A DNA stretch of 39,305 bases from Thalassospira sp. UBA1131 (GTDB lineage Bacteria; Pseudomonadota; Alphaproteobacteria; Rhodospirillales; Thalassospiraceae): positions 1-39,305 of the forward strand of contig NZ_DCAO01000086.1 in the NCBI RefSeq assembly GCF_002311515.1. The letters are read 5' to 3'. This document shows positions 23,702 through 30,952 of the stretch, one piece after another. The notes under the pieces were generated by a model that was not told where the DNA came from, did not search any database, and saw nothing but the letters and a program-made list of their open reading frames with translations. How positions within the stretch are numbered: position 1 is the first letter of the stretch; each line of letters starts with the position of its first letter. Made by a program: the position numbers and the translations under genes.

Positions 23702-24262
23702 ATGGTGAGCAAAAAAACAAAGAAATCCTCTGCAAAAAGATGGATTTCTATCTTCAATGCTTCGGTTTCGATTTCTTGGACTTTGGTGACTGCGATTGGT
23801 GCAGTCATGCTAATAGCGGTTTCATCGTTGATATCAAGTGCTCAATCTGAGCTGCAGACGATGTATGCTATGGAGACACTAAAATATACGTTTTTAGCAT
23901 TGATATTGGCTCTCGGCGGTCATTTCTCGCTCTTGTCGGTCAAAAATTCAATCACTCAAGACTTGTTTAATATGAAGCACAGTGAGTGGTTCTGCAGGCT
24001 TAAGGACAAGAGACCTTGGCTTGAGTTTGTTGCCTTTTTCAATTTGCATTTGGTCGCTGCTTACGTTCTTTTCATCGGCTGGGTCCTCCAACTAACGATT
24101 ATTGTTCTCGCGAGCTATTTTCTGGCAATCAACTTTCAGAGCATAAAGTCAGATTTCTTTTGCGACGCCGCATTACGACAAAAAATAAATAACAATTCTT
24201 ATTTGGTTCCAGATGAATGCGCTGATTACGTTGGTCAACGGATCCCTATGGTAAGAGACTGA
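23702..24262 (+). CDS. Unknown membrane protein (186 aa) between miaA and serB
   Basis: A 186-residue protein I do not recognise. A Lys-rich N-terminus (MVSKKTKKSSAKRW) precedes about four hydrophobic segments (roughly residues 22-44, 57-78, 105-124 and 125-145) and a soluble C-terminus with two cysteines. Its DNA is clearly more AT-rich than both neighbours, with codons such as TTT, ATA and AAA that the core genes avoid. This suggests an inserted gene. No good Shine-Dalgarno is visible before the ATG, and GTG at 23705 is an alternative start. It diverges from miaA over 46 bases. Confidence 0.6.
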   Translation: MVSKKTKKSSAKRWISIFNASVSISWTLVTAIGAVMLIAVSSLISSAQSELQTMYAMETLKYTFLALILALGGHFSLLSVKNSITQDLFNMKHSEWFCRLKDKRPWLEFVAFFNLHLVAAYVLFIGWVLQLTIIVLASYFLAINFQSIKSDFFCDAALRQKINNNSYLVPDECADYVGQRIPMVRD

Positions 24263-24374
24263 TCGTCGGACTAATCGAGTTTCAAAGCCAGTTCCTTCTT
24301 GTCTTTAATGTCGGCAATTCGGATAAAGGCGGCAACGATGTTTTATGCCTTTCCCGCCAAGGAGCCTGTTGACC

Positions 24375-25265
24375 ATGAAATTGGTTCTCACCCTGATTGC
24401 CGCCCCGAATTCGAATGCGCTGACCAAGGCCGTGATTGATACCGCGGCGATCGCGCTGACCGGGGCAGGGGCACTGGTCGGGGATGTAACCTGGCTTGCC
24501 GATGGCGAGGCTTGCGATATGACCTTTGATGGTATTCCGCTTGATGTTGCTGATACCGCCTTGGCCGAAGAGGATCTTGGGGTTGATGCCATCACCCAGA
24601 AAGTCGCAACCCGCCGCAAGAAGCTTCTGATTGCCGATATGGACAGCACGATTGTCACCGGTGAAACCCTTGATGAACTGGCCGAGTTTGCCGGGGTCAA
24701 GGACCGGGTGGCCGCCATCACCGCACGGGCCATGAATGGTGAACTTGATTTCGAAGCAGCCCTTGATGAACGTGTCGGTCTTCTTGAAGGCATGTCGACC
24801 GAGATGCTGAAAGAAGCCTGGAAAACGGTCGAATATACAGGCGGGGCAAGGCAACTGGTTGCGACCATGAAGACCAATGGCGGATTTGTTGCCTTGGTGT
24901 CTGGTGGGTTTGATTTCTTTACCGGTGCAGTCCGCGCCGAGCTTGGCTTTGATTACGATCAGGCCAATGTCCTGATTGAAAAGGATGGCAAGCTGACCGG
25001 TAAGGTTCAGAAACCGGTTTTGGATCGTCAGGCCAAGGTCGATGCGCTTGAAACCCTGTCCGCCCAGCAAGGCATCACGGTTGATGATGCGATTGCGGTT
25101 GGCGATGGTGCCAATGATCTTCAGATGATCTCGCTTGCCGGGACTGGCGTTGCCTTCCATGCCAAACCATCGGTTCAGGAACAGGCGCGCATTTGCATCA
25201 ATCACGGTGATCTGACTGCACTTCTGTATTTGCAGGGCTACGCGAAGTCGGACTTCGTTTCGTGA
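24375..25265 (+). CDS. serB: Phosphoserine phosphatase
   Basis: Last step of serine synthesis, removing phosphate from L-phosphoserine. The 296-residue protein has an N-terminal ACT-like region and a HAD hydrolase domain. Motif I is DMDST (Asp88 nucleophile, Asp90), then GETLDELAEFAG, motif II VSGGFDFF, motif III Lys in VLDRQAKVDAL, and motif IV GDGANDLQM. ATG 24375 is preceded by AAGGAG; the upstream in-frame ATG at 24345 lacks one. A bidirectional terminator follows. Confidence 0.95.
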   Translation: MKLVLTLIAAPNSNALTKAVIDTAAIALTGAGALVGDVTWLADGEACDMTFDGIPLDVADTALAEEDLGVDAITQKVATRRKKLLIADMDSTIVTGETLDELAEFAGVKDRVAAITARAMNGELDFEAALDERVGLLEGMSTEMLKEAWKTVEYTGGARQLVATMKTNGGFVALVSGGFDFFTGAVRAELGFDYDQANVLIEKDGKLTGKVQKPVLDRQAKVDALETLSAQQGITVDDAIAVGDGANDLQMISLAGTGVAFHAKPSVQEQARICINHGDLTALLYLQGYAKSDFVS

Positions 25266-25283
25266 GGTACGAACGGTTCAAAC

Positions 25284-25319
25284 AAAAAGGGCGGCCTGAT
25301 GATCGGGCCGCCCTTTTTT
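25284..25319. terminator. Bidirectional terminator between serB and the Do protease gene
   Basis: A stem AAAGGGCGGCC/GGCCGCCCTTT with a loop of about 8 bases, flanked by A-run and T-run, placed between two converging genes. Confidence 0.92.
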
Positions 25320-25342
25320 GATATCAACTTAAGCCCGATGGC

Positions 25343-26836
25343 TTATTCCTCGGTCGAGATCGTCAGGCCGAAGTAACGCGGGCCAGCCGATGTTTCAATC
25401 AACATCAGGATAGTGCGTTTGCCATCGTCAACGGCGGCCTTGACCGCATCGACGACGTCGTCGACCGAATCAACCGAGCTGTGCGACGCTTCGATGATGA
25501 TGTCACCCGGGCGAACACCCTTTTCGGCGGCATAGCTGTCGCCGGAAACTTCGGTGATGATCACACCTTCGGTGCCTTCGGCAAGGTTGTGACGCTGGCG
25601 CAGGCTTTCATCGACATTGGCGATCTTGACGCCAAGTTCATCGATGCTGGCCTCGGCAACAACGGGTGCTTGTTCTTCCTCGGAGCTGTCTGCGCTTGTC
25701 GCGACGACTTCTTCCTCAAGTTCGCCAAGCTCAACCTGGACGGTCTGCTTTTCGCCATCGCGCCAGATTACAACATCGACCTCCTTGCCGATCTTGGTTT
25801 CTGCGACAATGCGCGGCAGACGACGCATCGACTCAACCGTTTTGCCATCAAAGGTCAGGATGACATCACCCTGTTTGATGCCGGCTTCCTGGGCCGGGCC
25901 ATCTTCGGAAACGCCGGCAACCATGGCACCGGTTGCTTCATCGAGGCCAACCGAGTCCGCGATGTCTTCGGTCACGGTCTGGATGTGAACACCCAACCAG
26001 CCACGACGGGTACGGCCATATTCCTTAAGCTGTTCGACAACGCTTTGTGCGATGCCAGCCGGAATGGCAAAGCCGATACCGACCGAACCACCCGAGGGCG
26101 AATAGATCGCGCTGTTAATGCCGATCACGTCACCATCAAGGTTAAACAGCGGACCGCCAGAGTTACCACGGTTGATCGAGGCATCCGTCTGAATGAAGTC
26201 ATCATACGGGCCCTGATTGATGTCGCGGTTACGTGCGGAAATAATCCCGGCGGTTACTGTGCCGCCAAGGCCGAACGGGTTACCGATTGCCATGGCCCAG
26301 TCACCGATACGTGCACTGTCAGAATCGCCCCATTTAACGAAGGGCAGATCTTCTTTCGGTTCGACCTTAAGCAGGGCGACGTCGGTTTTCGGGTCACGTC
26401 CGATCAGTTCGGCATCAAGAGTGTCGCCATCATGCAGGCGCACGGTGATTTCATCGGCACCGTCAATCACGTGGTTGTTGGTCACGATGTAACCATCAGC
26501 CGAGATGATGAAGCCCGAACCGAGCGCGGTCGCACGGCGGCGTTGCGGAGCCGGTCCGCCCTGGCCACCCTGACCGTTGCGGTCCATAAAATCACGGAAA
26601 AGGTCTTCAAATGGCGAGCCGGGAGGGAACTGGAAGTCCGGTCCCTGTCGTTCGGCCACCATCTGGCTTGTGGAAATGTTTACAACAGTCGGCAGAAGCT
26701 TTTCGGCCAAGTCTGCGAAACTCTCAGGAGCGGGGCGGGCATTCGCGATCTGCGAAACACTGGTCACGCCAAGGAGAACAATCACCAGTGCTGCGGTGAC
26801 TTTCGTCCGCACCGGGTTGTATAATGCGTCTAGCAT
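25343..26836 (-). CDS. degP: Do/DegP-type periplasmic serine protease
   Basis: Envelope quality-control protease and chaperone. The 497-residue product has a signal peptide (TKVTAALVIVLLGVTSVSQIANA). The trypsin-like domain has catalytic His122 (TNNHVIDG), Asp152 (TDVALL) and Ser226 (GNSGGPL). Two PDZ domains follow, separated by an acidic linker (about 395-420, rich in Glu and Ser). The start at 26836 has AGGA at normal distance and leaves a standard signal peptide; upstream in-frame ATGs (26878, 26914) would extend it with charged residues. A heat-shock-type promoter lies about 120 bases upstream. Confidence 0.94.
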   Translation of the reverse strand: MLDALYNPVRTKVTAALVIVLLGVTSVSQIANARPAPESFADLAEKLLPTVVNISTSQMVAERQGPDFQFPPGSPFEDLFRDFMDRNGQGGQGGPAPQRRRATALGSGFIISADGYIVTNNHVIDGADEITVRLHDGDTLDAELIGRDPKTDVALLKVEPKEDLPFVKWGDSDSARIGDWAMAIGNPFGLGGTVTAGIISARNRDINQGPYDDFIQTDASINRGNSGGPLFNLDGDVIGINSAIYSPSGGSVGIGFAIPAGIAQSVVEQLKEYGRTRRGWLGVHIQTVTEDIADSVGLDEATGAMVAGVSEDGPAQEAGIKQGDVILTFDGKTVESMRRLPRIVAETKIGKEVDVVIWRDGEKQTVQVELGELEEEVVATSADSSEEEQAPVVAEASIDELGVKIANVDESLRQRHNLAEGTEGVIITEVSGDSYAAEKGVRPGDIIIEASHSSVDSVDDVVDAVKAAVDDGKRTILMLIETSAGPRYFGLTISTEE

Positions 26837-26953
26837 GTGTCTGATCCTGTTCGTTGCCGCGTTCACGGTATTTGTCATTCTCTTTGTGCAGCGCGCGGCG
26901 GGACTGTATTTCACCCGTCGCTTAAGTACTCAAATTAACCCCGACTTTGGCAG

Positions 26954-26981
26954 AAATTGGGCGGTACTTGGAAAAATCAAG
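26954..26981 (-). promoter_or_regulatory. RpoH (sigma-32)-like promoter of the Do protease gene
   Basis: On the reverse strand CTTGAT (26976-26981) and CCCAATTT (26954-26961) are 14 bases apart, against the sigma-32 consensus CTTGAA and CCCCATTT. It lies upstream of a classical stress protease. The predicted leader is about 110 bases. Confidence 0.5.
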
Positions 26982-27050
26982 GAATTGTGAGCACAAACTT
27001 GTGGCGCGTGGCCTTTGTCTGGCGGTTTCCCTGATCCTTGCGCCCGTTTG

Positions 27051-27242
27051 CTAAAGCCAGGTTCGTACTGCCCATATTCCGCCAATGGCAATGACAGCGG
27101 CGATCAATCCGCCAATGCGCAACTGCGATTCAGGAATTTCCTGAACAAGCTCCATCACCCTTTTCAGGCCGCCGGGAAACAGCGTGTAAAGCATACCTTC
27201 CAACGCGATGGCCAGAAGTATGGCTGTTGCAAGTTCCTTCAT
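27051..27242 (-). CDS. DUF2065 family small membrane protein
   Basis: A 63-residue protein with two membrane segments (about residues 5-22 and 43-61) joined by the loop FPGGLKRVMELVQEIPESQLRIGG. This is the DUF2065 (YjeT-like) pattern. In Proteobacteria it commonly lies next to hflC and a Do-type protease, as here. The role is unknown; position suggests membrane protein quality control. A terminator lies between it and hflC, so it is probably made from its own promoter. Confidence 0.85.
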   Translation of the reverse strand: MKELATAILLAIALEGMLYTLFPGGLKRVMELVQEIPESQLRIGGLIAAVIAIGGIWAVRTWL

Positions 27243-27274
27243 GATCAGGGACGTTCCGGCGTTTCTTTGTGATC

Positions 27275-27294
27275 TGTCGGACGGTCGCCCGACA
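27275..27294. other. Hairpin upstream of the DUF2065 gene
   Basis: Inverted repeat TGTCGG/CCGACA with an 8-base centre. It lies between the hflC terminator and the DUF2065 start and may be an operator or leader hairpin. Confidence 0.4.
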
Positions 27295-27315
27295 AATCGA
27301 ATTTATAAAAACAAA

Positions 27316-27348
27316 AAGGGCGACCAGCCCAATATGCAGGTCGCCCTT
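27316..27348 (-). terminator. Terminator of hflK-hflC
   Basis: A perfect 10-base stem (27316-27325 with 27339-27348) with a 13-base loop, followed on the reverse strand by a T-rich run. It ends the hflK-hflC transcript before the DUF2065 gene. Confidence 0.9.
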
Positions 27349-27357
27349 ATGTTTTGT

Positions 27358-28230
27358 CTAGCGGCTTGTCGCTGGGCCAGACTTATTAAAGTACTGGAAA
27401 AACTCGCTGTCTGGTGAAAGCACCATGGTCGAGCCGTTATCAAGCGCAATTTTGTAGGCTTCGAGCGAACGATAGAATTCAAAGAATTCCGTGTCCTTGC
27501 CATACGCTTTACCCAGGATGACGTTCCGCTGCCCATCGCCTTCACCACGCAGGACTTCGGCCTGACGGTTGGCTTCGGCGATGATGCCGATACGTTCACG
27601 ATCAGCTTCAGCCTGGATCTTCGCCTTGAGCTCTTCACCTTCTGCGCGAAGCTGTGCGGCTTCGGCAATACGCGAAGAACGCATACGGTTATACACCGCC
27701 TGCGAAGTTTCCTGCGGAAGGTCGGTACGACCGATACGAACGTCAATCAGTTCGACACCGAACTCTTCTGCCGGTTTGATCAGGGTCGACTGGATTTTCT
27801 CCATGATCTGCGCGCGGTTGTCCGAAAGAAGCGTCACAAGCGGGGCCTGTGCCAACTCACCACGGATGACCGAGTTCAGACGCTGACCAAACAGCTGCAC
27901 AAAGTTGGCAGAGTTGGTTGCGCGCTGACGGAAGATCAACGGATCGATGATTTTCCAACGTGCAAAGCTGTCAACATTGACACGCTTCTGGTCAGACAGA
28001 AGAACCTGCTGAACCGGCGGATCAAGTTCCAGAATACGACGTTCGTAATATTCAACGTTCTGGATCGGCAGTTTGAAATGCAGACCCGGTTCGGAAACCG
28101 CATGGACCGGATTACCAAACTGAAGAACGAGTGCCTGCTGATCCTGACGTACGGTAAACACGCACATCGAACCAACGACAGCAGCAATAACCAGGACGAC
28201 GCCAGCGGCAATAAGTTTAGGACTTGCCAT
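27358..28230 (-). CDS. hflC: HflC, SPFH-domain modulator of FtsH
   Basis: Partner of HflK in the periplasmic ring complex around the FtsH protease. The 290-residue protein has one N-terminal membrane anchor (LIAAGVVLVIAAVVGSMCVFTV) and a prohibitin/SPFH domain (DQQALVLQFG...GLHFKLP). A long charged coiled coil (about 190-245, rich in Ala, Glu and Arg) and a variable tail follow. The start codon overlaps the hflK stop by one base (TAATG), so the two are translationally coupled. Confidence 0.94.
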   Translation of the reverse strand: MASPKLIAAGVVLVIAAVVGSMCVFTVRQDQQALVLQFGNPVHAVSEPGLHFKLPIQNVEYYERRILELDPPVQQVLLSDQKRVNVDSFARWKIIDPLIFRQRATNSANFVQLFGQRLNSVIRGELAQAPLVTLLSDNRAQIMEKIQSTLIKPAEEFGVELIDVRIGRTDLPQETSQAVYNRMRSSRIAEAAQLRAEGEELKAKIQAEADRERIGIIAEANRQAEVLRGEGDGQRNVILGKAYGKDTEFFEFYRSLEAYKIALDNGSTMVLSPDSEFFQYFNKSGPATSR

Positions 28231-29357
28231 TAGTTGTTGCCTCCTGCATTCGCACGTTTCTGAACTTCCGGAAGCGGAAGATACGGGACAACGCCGTTAC
28301 CTGCACCGTTCTGTTCCATGATGATCTTGTCAGACTTGCTCAAGACCTCCTGCATGGTTTCCAGATACAGACGACGGGTCGTCACATCCTTGGCCGTCAG
28401 GAAGGAATCGTAGATGGAGATAAAGCGTTCTGCTTCACCCTCTGCTTCCTTGGTGACACGATCCTTGTATGCGCGGGCCTGAAGAACCTGACGTTCTGCT
28501 TCACCCTTTGCACGCGGGATGATGTCGTTACGATAGGCCAGTGCTTCGTTCTGGGAACGATCACGGTCCTGACGGGCACGCTGCACATCGTTAAAGGCAT
28601 CGATAACGTCGCGCGGCGGGTCCACTTTCTGCATTTTCACTTCGGCAATGAAAATACCGGACTCATAACCGTCCATGATTTCCTGAAGCAGGGTACGGGT
28701 CTGTTCTTCAACCCGGACACGGCCAACAGTCAGTGCTTCTTCAAGGTCGGTTTTGCCGATGACCTCACGGATCGCACTTTCAGATGCCAGCTTGATGGTG
28801 TTTTCAGGATCACGCACGTTAAACAGGTAGGAACCTGCATCGCTGATACGCCATTGAACAACATAATCGATGTCGATGATGTTCTGGTCACCGGTCAGCA
28901 TCAGGCTTTCTTCGGGCACATCACGCGAACCGTTGGATGTCACCGTGCCTGCACCGCGATAGCCAACCTCGATCTGGTTGGTTCGTTCGACGTTCGGCTT
29001 GATGACCTCGCCAATCGGGGCCGGAAGGAAGTAGTTCAGACCCGGACCCGTGGTGCCAACCCATTTGCCGAACAGAAGCGTTACACCCTGTTCGCCAGGC
29101 TGGACACGGTAGAAACCGGTCAAAAGCCACAACCCGATTACGGCGATACCGATCAGGACAAAGCCCTTGTATCCGCCACCACCGGGGAACAGCCGTTTAA
29201 GACGTTCCTGGCCTTTACGAATCATTTCATCAAAGTCGGGGGGCGTATTTCCGCCGCCGCCACCACCGGAAGGACGCTGTCCCCACGGGTTCTGGCCGCC
29301 ACCTTTGTTTCCGCCGCCGCCCCAGGGGCCACCGCCCCCTTGATTATTCCAAGGCAT
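28230..29357 (-). CDS. hflK: HflK, SPFH-domain modulator of FtsH
   Basis: Forms the large HflKC cage that limits substrate access to FtsH. The 375-residue product opens with a Gly/Asn/Pro-rich cytoplasmic segment (PWNNQGGGGPWGGGGNKGGG and onward to about residue 50). A membrane anchor (VLIGIAVIGLWLLTGFY), the SPFH domain (VQPGEQGVTLLFGKWVG) and a coiled-coil region follow. ATG 29357 is preceded by AGAGGAAG; an in-frame ATG at 29429 lies inside the upstream inverted-repeat element and is unlikely. Confidence 0.94.
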   Translation of the reverse strand: MPWNNQGGGGPWGGGGNKGGGQNPWGQRPSGGGGGGNTPPDFDEMIRKGQERLKRLFPGGGGYKGFVLIGIAVIGLWLLTGFYRVQPGEQGVTLLFGKWVGTTGPGLNYFLPAPIGEVIKPNVERTNQIEVGYRGAGTVTSNGSRDVPEESLMLTGDQNIIDIDYVVQWRISDAGSYLFNVRDPENTIKLASESAIREVIGKTDLEEALTVGRVRVEEQTRTLLQEIMDGYESGIFIAEVKMQKVDPPRDVIDAFNDVQRARQDRDRSQNEALAYRNDIIPRAKGEAERQVLQARAYKDRVTKEAEGEAERFISIYDSFLTAKDVTTRRLYLETMQEVLSKSDKIIMEQNGAGNGVVPYLPLPEVQKRANAGGNN

Positions 29358-29407
29358 CGAGTTTCTTCCTCTTCTTGCCGTTCGGTGTTTATCTTTGTTT
29401 ACCGAGC

Positions 29408-29424
29408 TTGGGGTAAGCCCCCAA
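29408..29424. other. Hairpin in the hflK leader
   Basis: Perfect stem TTGGGG/CCCCAA with loop TAAGC, one base outside the left arm of the 29426-29591 element. Confidence 0.5.
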
Positions 29425-29425
29425 T

Positions 29426-29591
29426 GCATGCTCCGTCCAACAAGATCAAATGCGCTGATAGACCCCGGACATGCCGGGAAAATCAGACTTTTTTCTCACC
29501 AGTTTTGTACCCAACCTGTGATACGCCGGTTGGTACTGCAACAGATTGTAGCCAAAAGCAAACTCACGAAATCTTGTTGGACGGAGCATGC
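29426..29591. repeat. 166-bp element with perfect 21-bp inverted repeats between hflK and mrp
   Basis: The arms 29426-29446 and 29571-29591 are exact reverse complements and start with the palindrome GCATGC. Inside are hairpin A (29455-29486: CTGAT/ATCAG around CCCGG-ACATG-CCGGG) and hairpin B (29507-29536: nine pairs with one bulged C). TTTTG (29503) can also pair with CAAAA (29553). The gap between the two divergent genes is 332 bases and contains no gene. The right arm includes TTGGAC (29577-29582), which could be part of the mrp promoter. The arms are unrelated in sequence to those of the 17306-17569 element, though the architecture is similar. Confidence 0.72.
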
Positions 29592-29689
29592 CCTTAGGCC
29601 TTATATGACAGGTTGCCTTGCAAAACAATGATACGCGCCTGCAAGTTCTGTGTGACCACGGACTTAAGCCGAAATTTGGAGACCGCAAT

Positions 29690-30874
29690 ATGACTTCCCT
29701 CAACCGTGAACAGATTACTGCCGCGCTCGATAGCGTAATCGACCCAGTCGACGGCCAATCAATCACAGCCAAGGGCATGGTGCAAGGTATTGATATTCAT
29801 AATGAAACTGTCAATGTTATGATCGCCGTCGATCCCGAACGCGGCCCCGCCCTCGAAGATTTGCGCCAAGCGGCAGAAAAAGCAGTGGCTGCTGTGAACG
29901 GGGTCACAACTGCCCGTGTGGCGCTTACGGCAGAGCGTCCCAAAGCCGCCGCTCAGCAAAGCACACAGCCGTCACAGCCATCACAGCCAAGCCGTCCCGC
30001 ACAACCGGGCCAGCGCCCGCAGGGTGGTGGTCAGATGCCGCTGGAATTGCCGACCGTACGTAGCATCGTTACCGTGGCGTCCGGCAAGGGCGGGGTGGGT
30101 AAATCCACCACCTCGGTCAACCTTGCATTGTCGCTGGTGGCCAAGGGGCTCAAGGTCGGCCTGCTGGATGCCGATATCTATGGGCCAAGCCTGCCGCGCA
30201 TGATGGGCCTTCGCGATGCCAAGCCGGTGCCGTCCAAAGAACATCAGGGTAAAATGATCCCGCCATCGGCCTTTGGCATGCGGATCATGTCGATCGGCTT
30301 CATGATCGAAGAAGAACAACCGGTCATCTGGCGTGGTCCGATGGCGATTGGCGCGCTGGAACAGCTTCTGCGCGATACCGACTGGGGTGATCTTGATGTG
30401 CTGGTGGTTGATATGCCACCGGGCACGGGCGACATTCAGCTTTCGATGGCGCAGCGCGTACCGGTGACCGGGGCGGTGATTGTCTCAACGCCGCAGGACA
30501 TAGCCCTTCTGGATGCGCGCAAGGGCCTTAACATGTTCCGCAAGGTCAATGTGCCGGTGTTCGGTCTGATCGAAAACATGTCCTATTACAAATGTCCGGA
30601 ATGCGGCCATGTCGATCACATCTTTGATCATGGCGGGGCGCACAAGGCGGCGGATGAACTGGGCGTGCCGTTCCTGGGTGAAATCCCGCTGGACCTAAAA
30701 ATCCGCCTCGGCGCAGACGAAGGCAAACCGATTGTCCAGACAGAGCCCGAAGGCGAACATAGCAAGGCCTACGGCCTGATTGCCGATAAGATCGCCGCCG
30801 CCATCGAAGAGCGCGTTGGCCCGGCAGAAGCGCCGAAGAAAAAAGGTCTGTTCCCCAAGATCAGCTTTAAATAA
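29690..30874 (+). CDS. mrp: Mrp/NBP35-type iron-sulfur cluster carrier ATPase
   Basis: Carries and delivers Fe-S clusters in the cytosol. The 394-residue protein has an N-terminal MIP18/DUF59 domain (about 5-82). A low-complexity Gln-Pro-Ser linker (about 88-115) follows. The P-loop ATPase domain has the deviant Walker A GKGGVGKST (132-140), DADIYGPS and DMPPGTGD. A CPEC motif near the C-terminus can hold a bridging cluster. ATG 29690 follows TTTGGAG; the longer frame from 29618 lacks a ribosome-binding site. Confidence 0.93.
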   Translation: MTSLNREQITAALDSVIDPVDGQSITAKGMVQGIDIHNETVNVMIAVDPERGPALEDLRQAAEKAVAAVNGVTTARVALTAERPKAAAQQSTQPSQPSQPSRPAQPGQRPQGGGQMPLELPTVRSIVTVASGKGGVGKSTTSVNLALSLVAKGLKVGLLDADIYGPSLPRMMGLRDAKPVPSKEHQGKMIPPSAFGMRIMSIGFMIEEEQPVIWRGPMAIGALEQLLRDTDWGDLDVLVVDMPPGTGDIQLSMAQRVPVTGAVIVSTPQDIALLDARKGLNMFRKVNVPVFGLIENMSYYKCPECGHVDHIFDHGGAHKAADELGVPFLGEIPLDLKIRLGADEGKPIVQTEPEGEHSKAYGLIADKIAAAIEERVGPAEAPKKKGLFPKISFK

Positions 30875-30895
30875 ATGTCCTCTTCGAAGGCAAAG

Positions 30896-30930
30896 AAAAA
30901 CCCCGCCAGATTGCTCCGGCGGGGTTTTTT
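30896..30930. terminator. Bidirectional terminator between mrp and purL
   Basis: A perfect stem CCCCGCC/GGCGGGG (30901-30907 with 30918-30924), extended by five A-T pairs, with a T-run on the plus strand and an A-run that serves purL on the other strand. Confidence 0.93.
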
Positions 30931-30952
30931 GTTTGTTTTGCCTGAGGCCTGA

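Noticed and set aside
25481..26824. 447-codon plus frame opposite the Do protease gene
   Set aside because: Antisense shadow; the reverse strand has signal peptide, catalytic triad and PDZ domains.
28224..29597. 457-codon plus frame opposite hflK
   Set aside because: Shadow of hflK and part of the inverted-repeat element.
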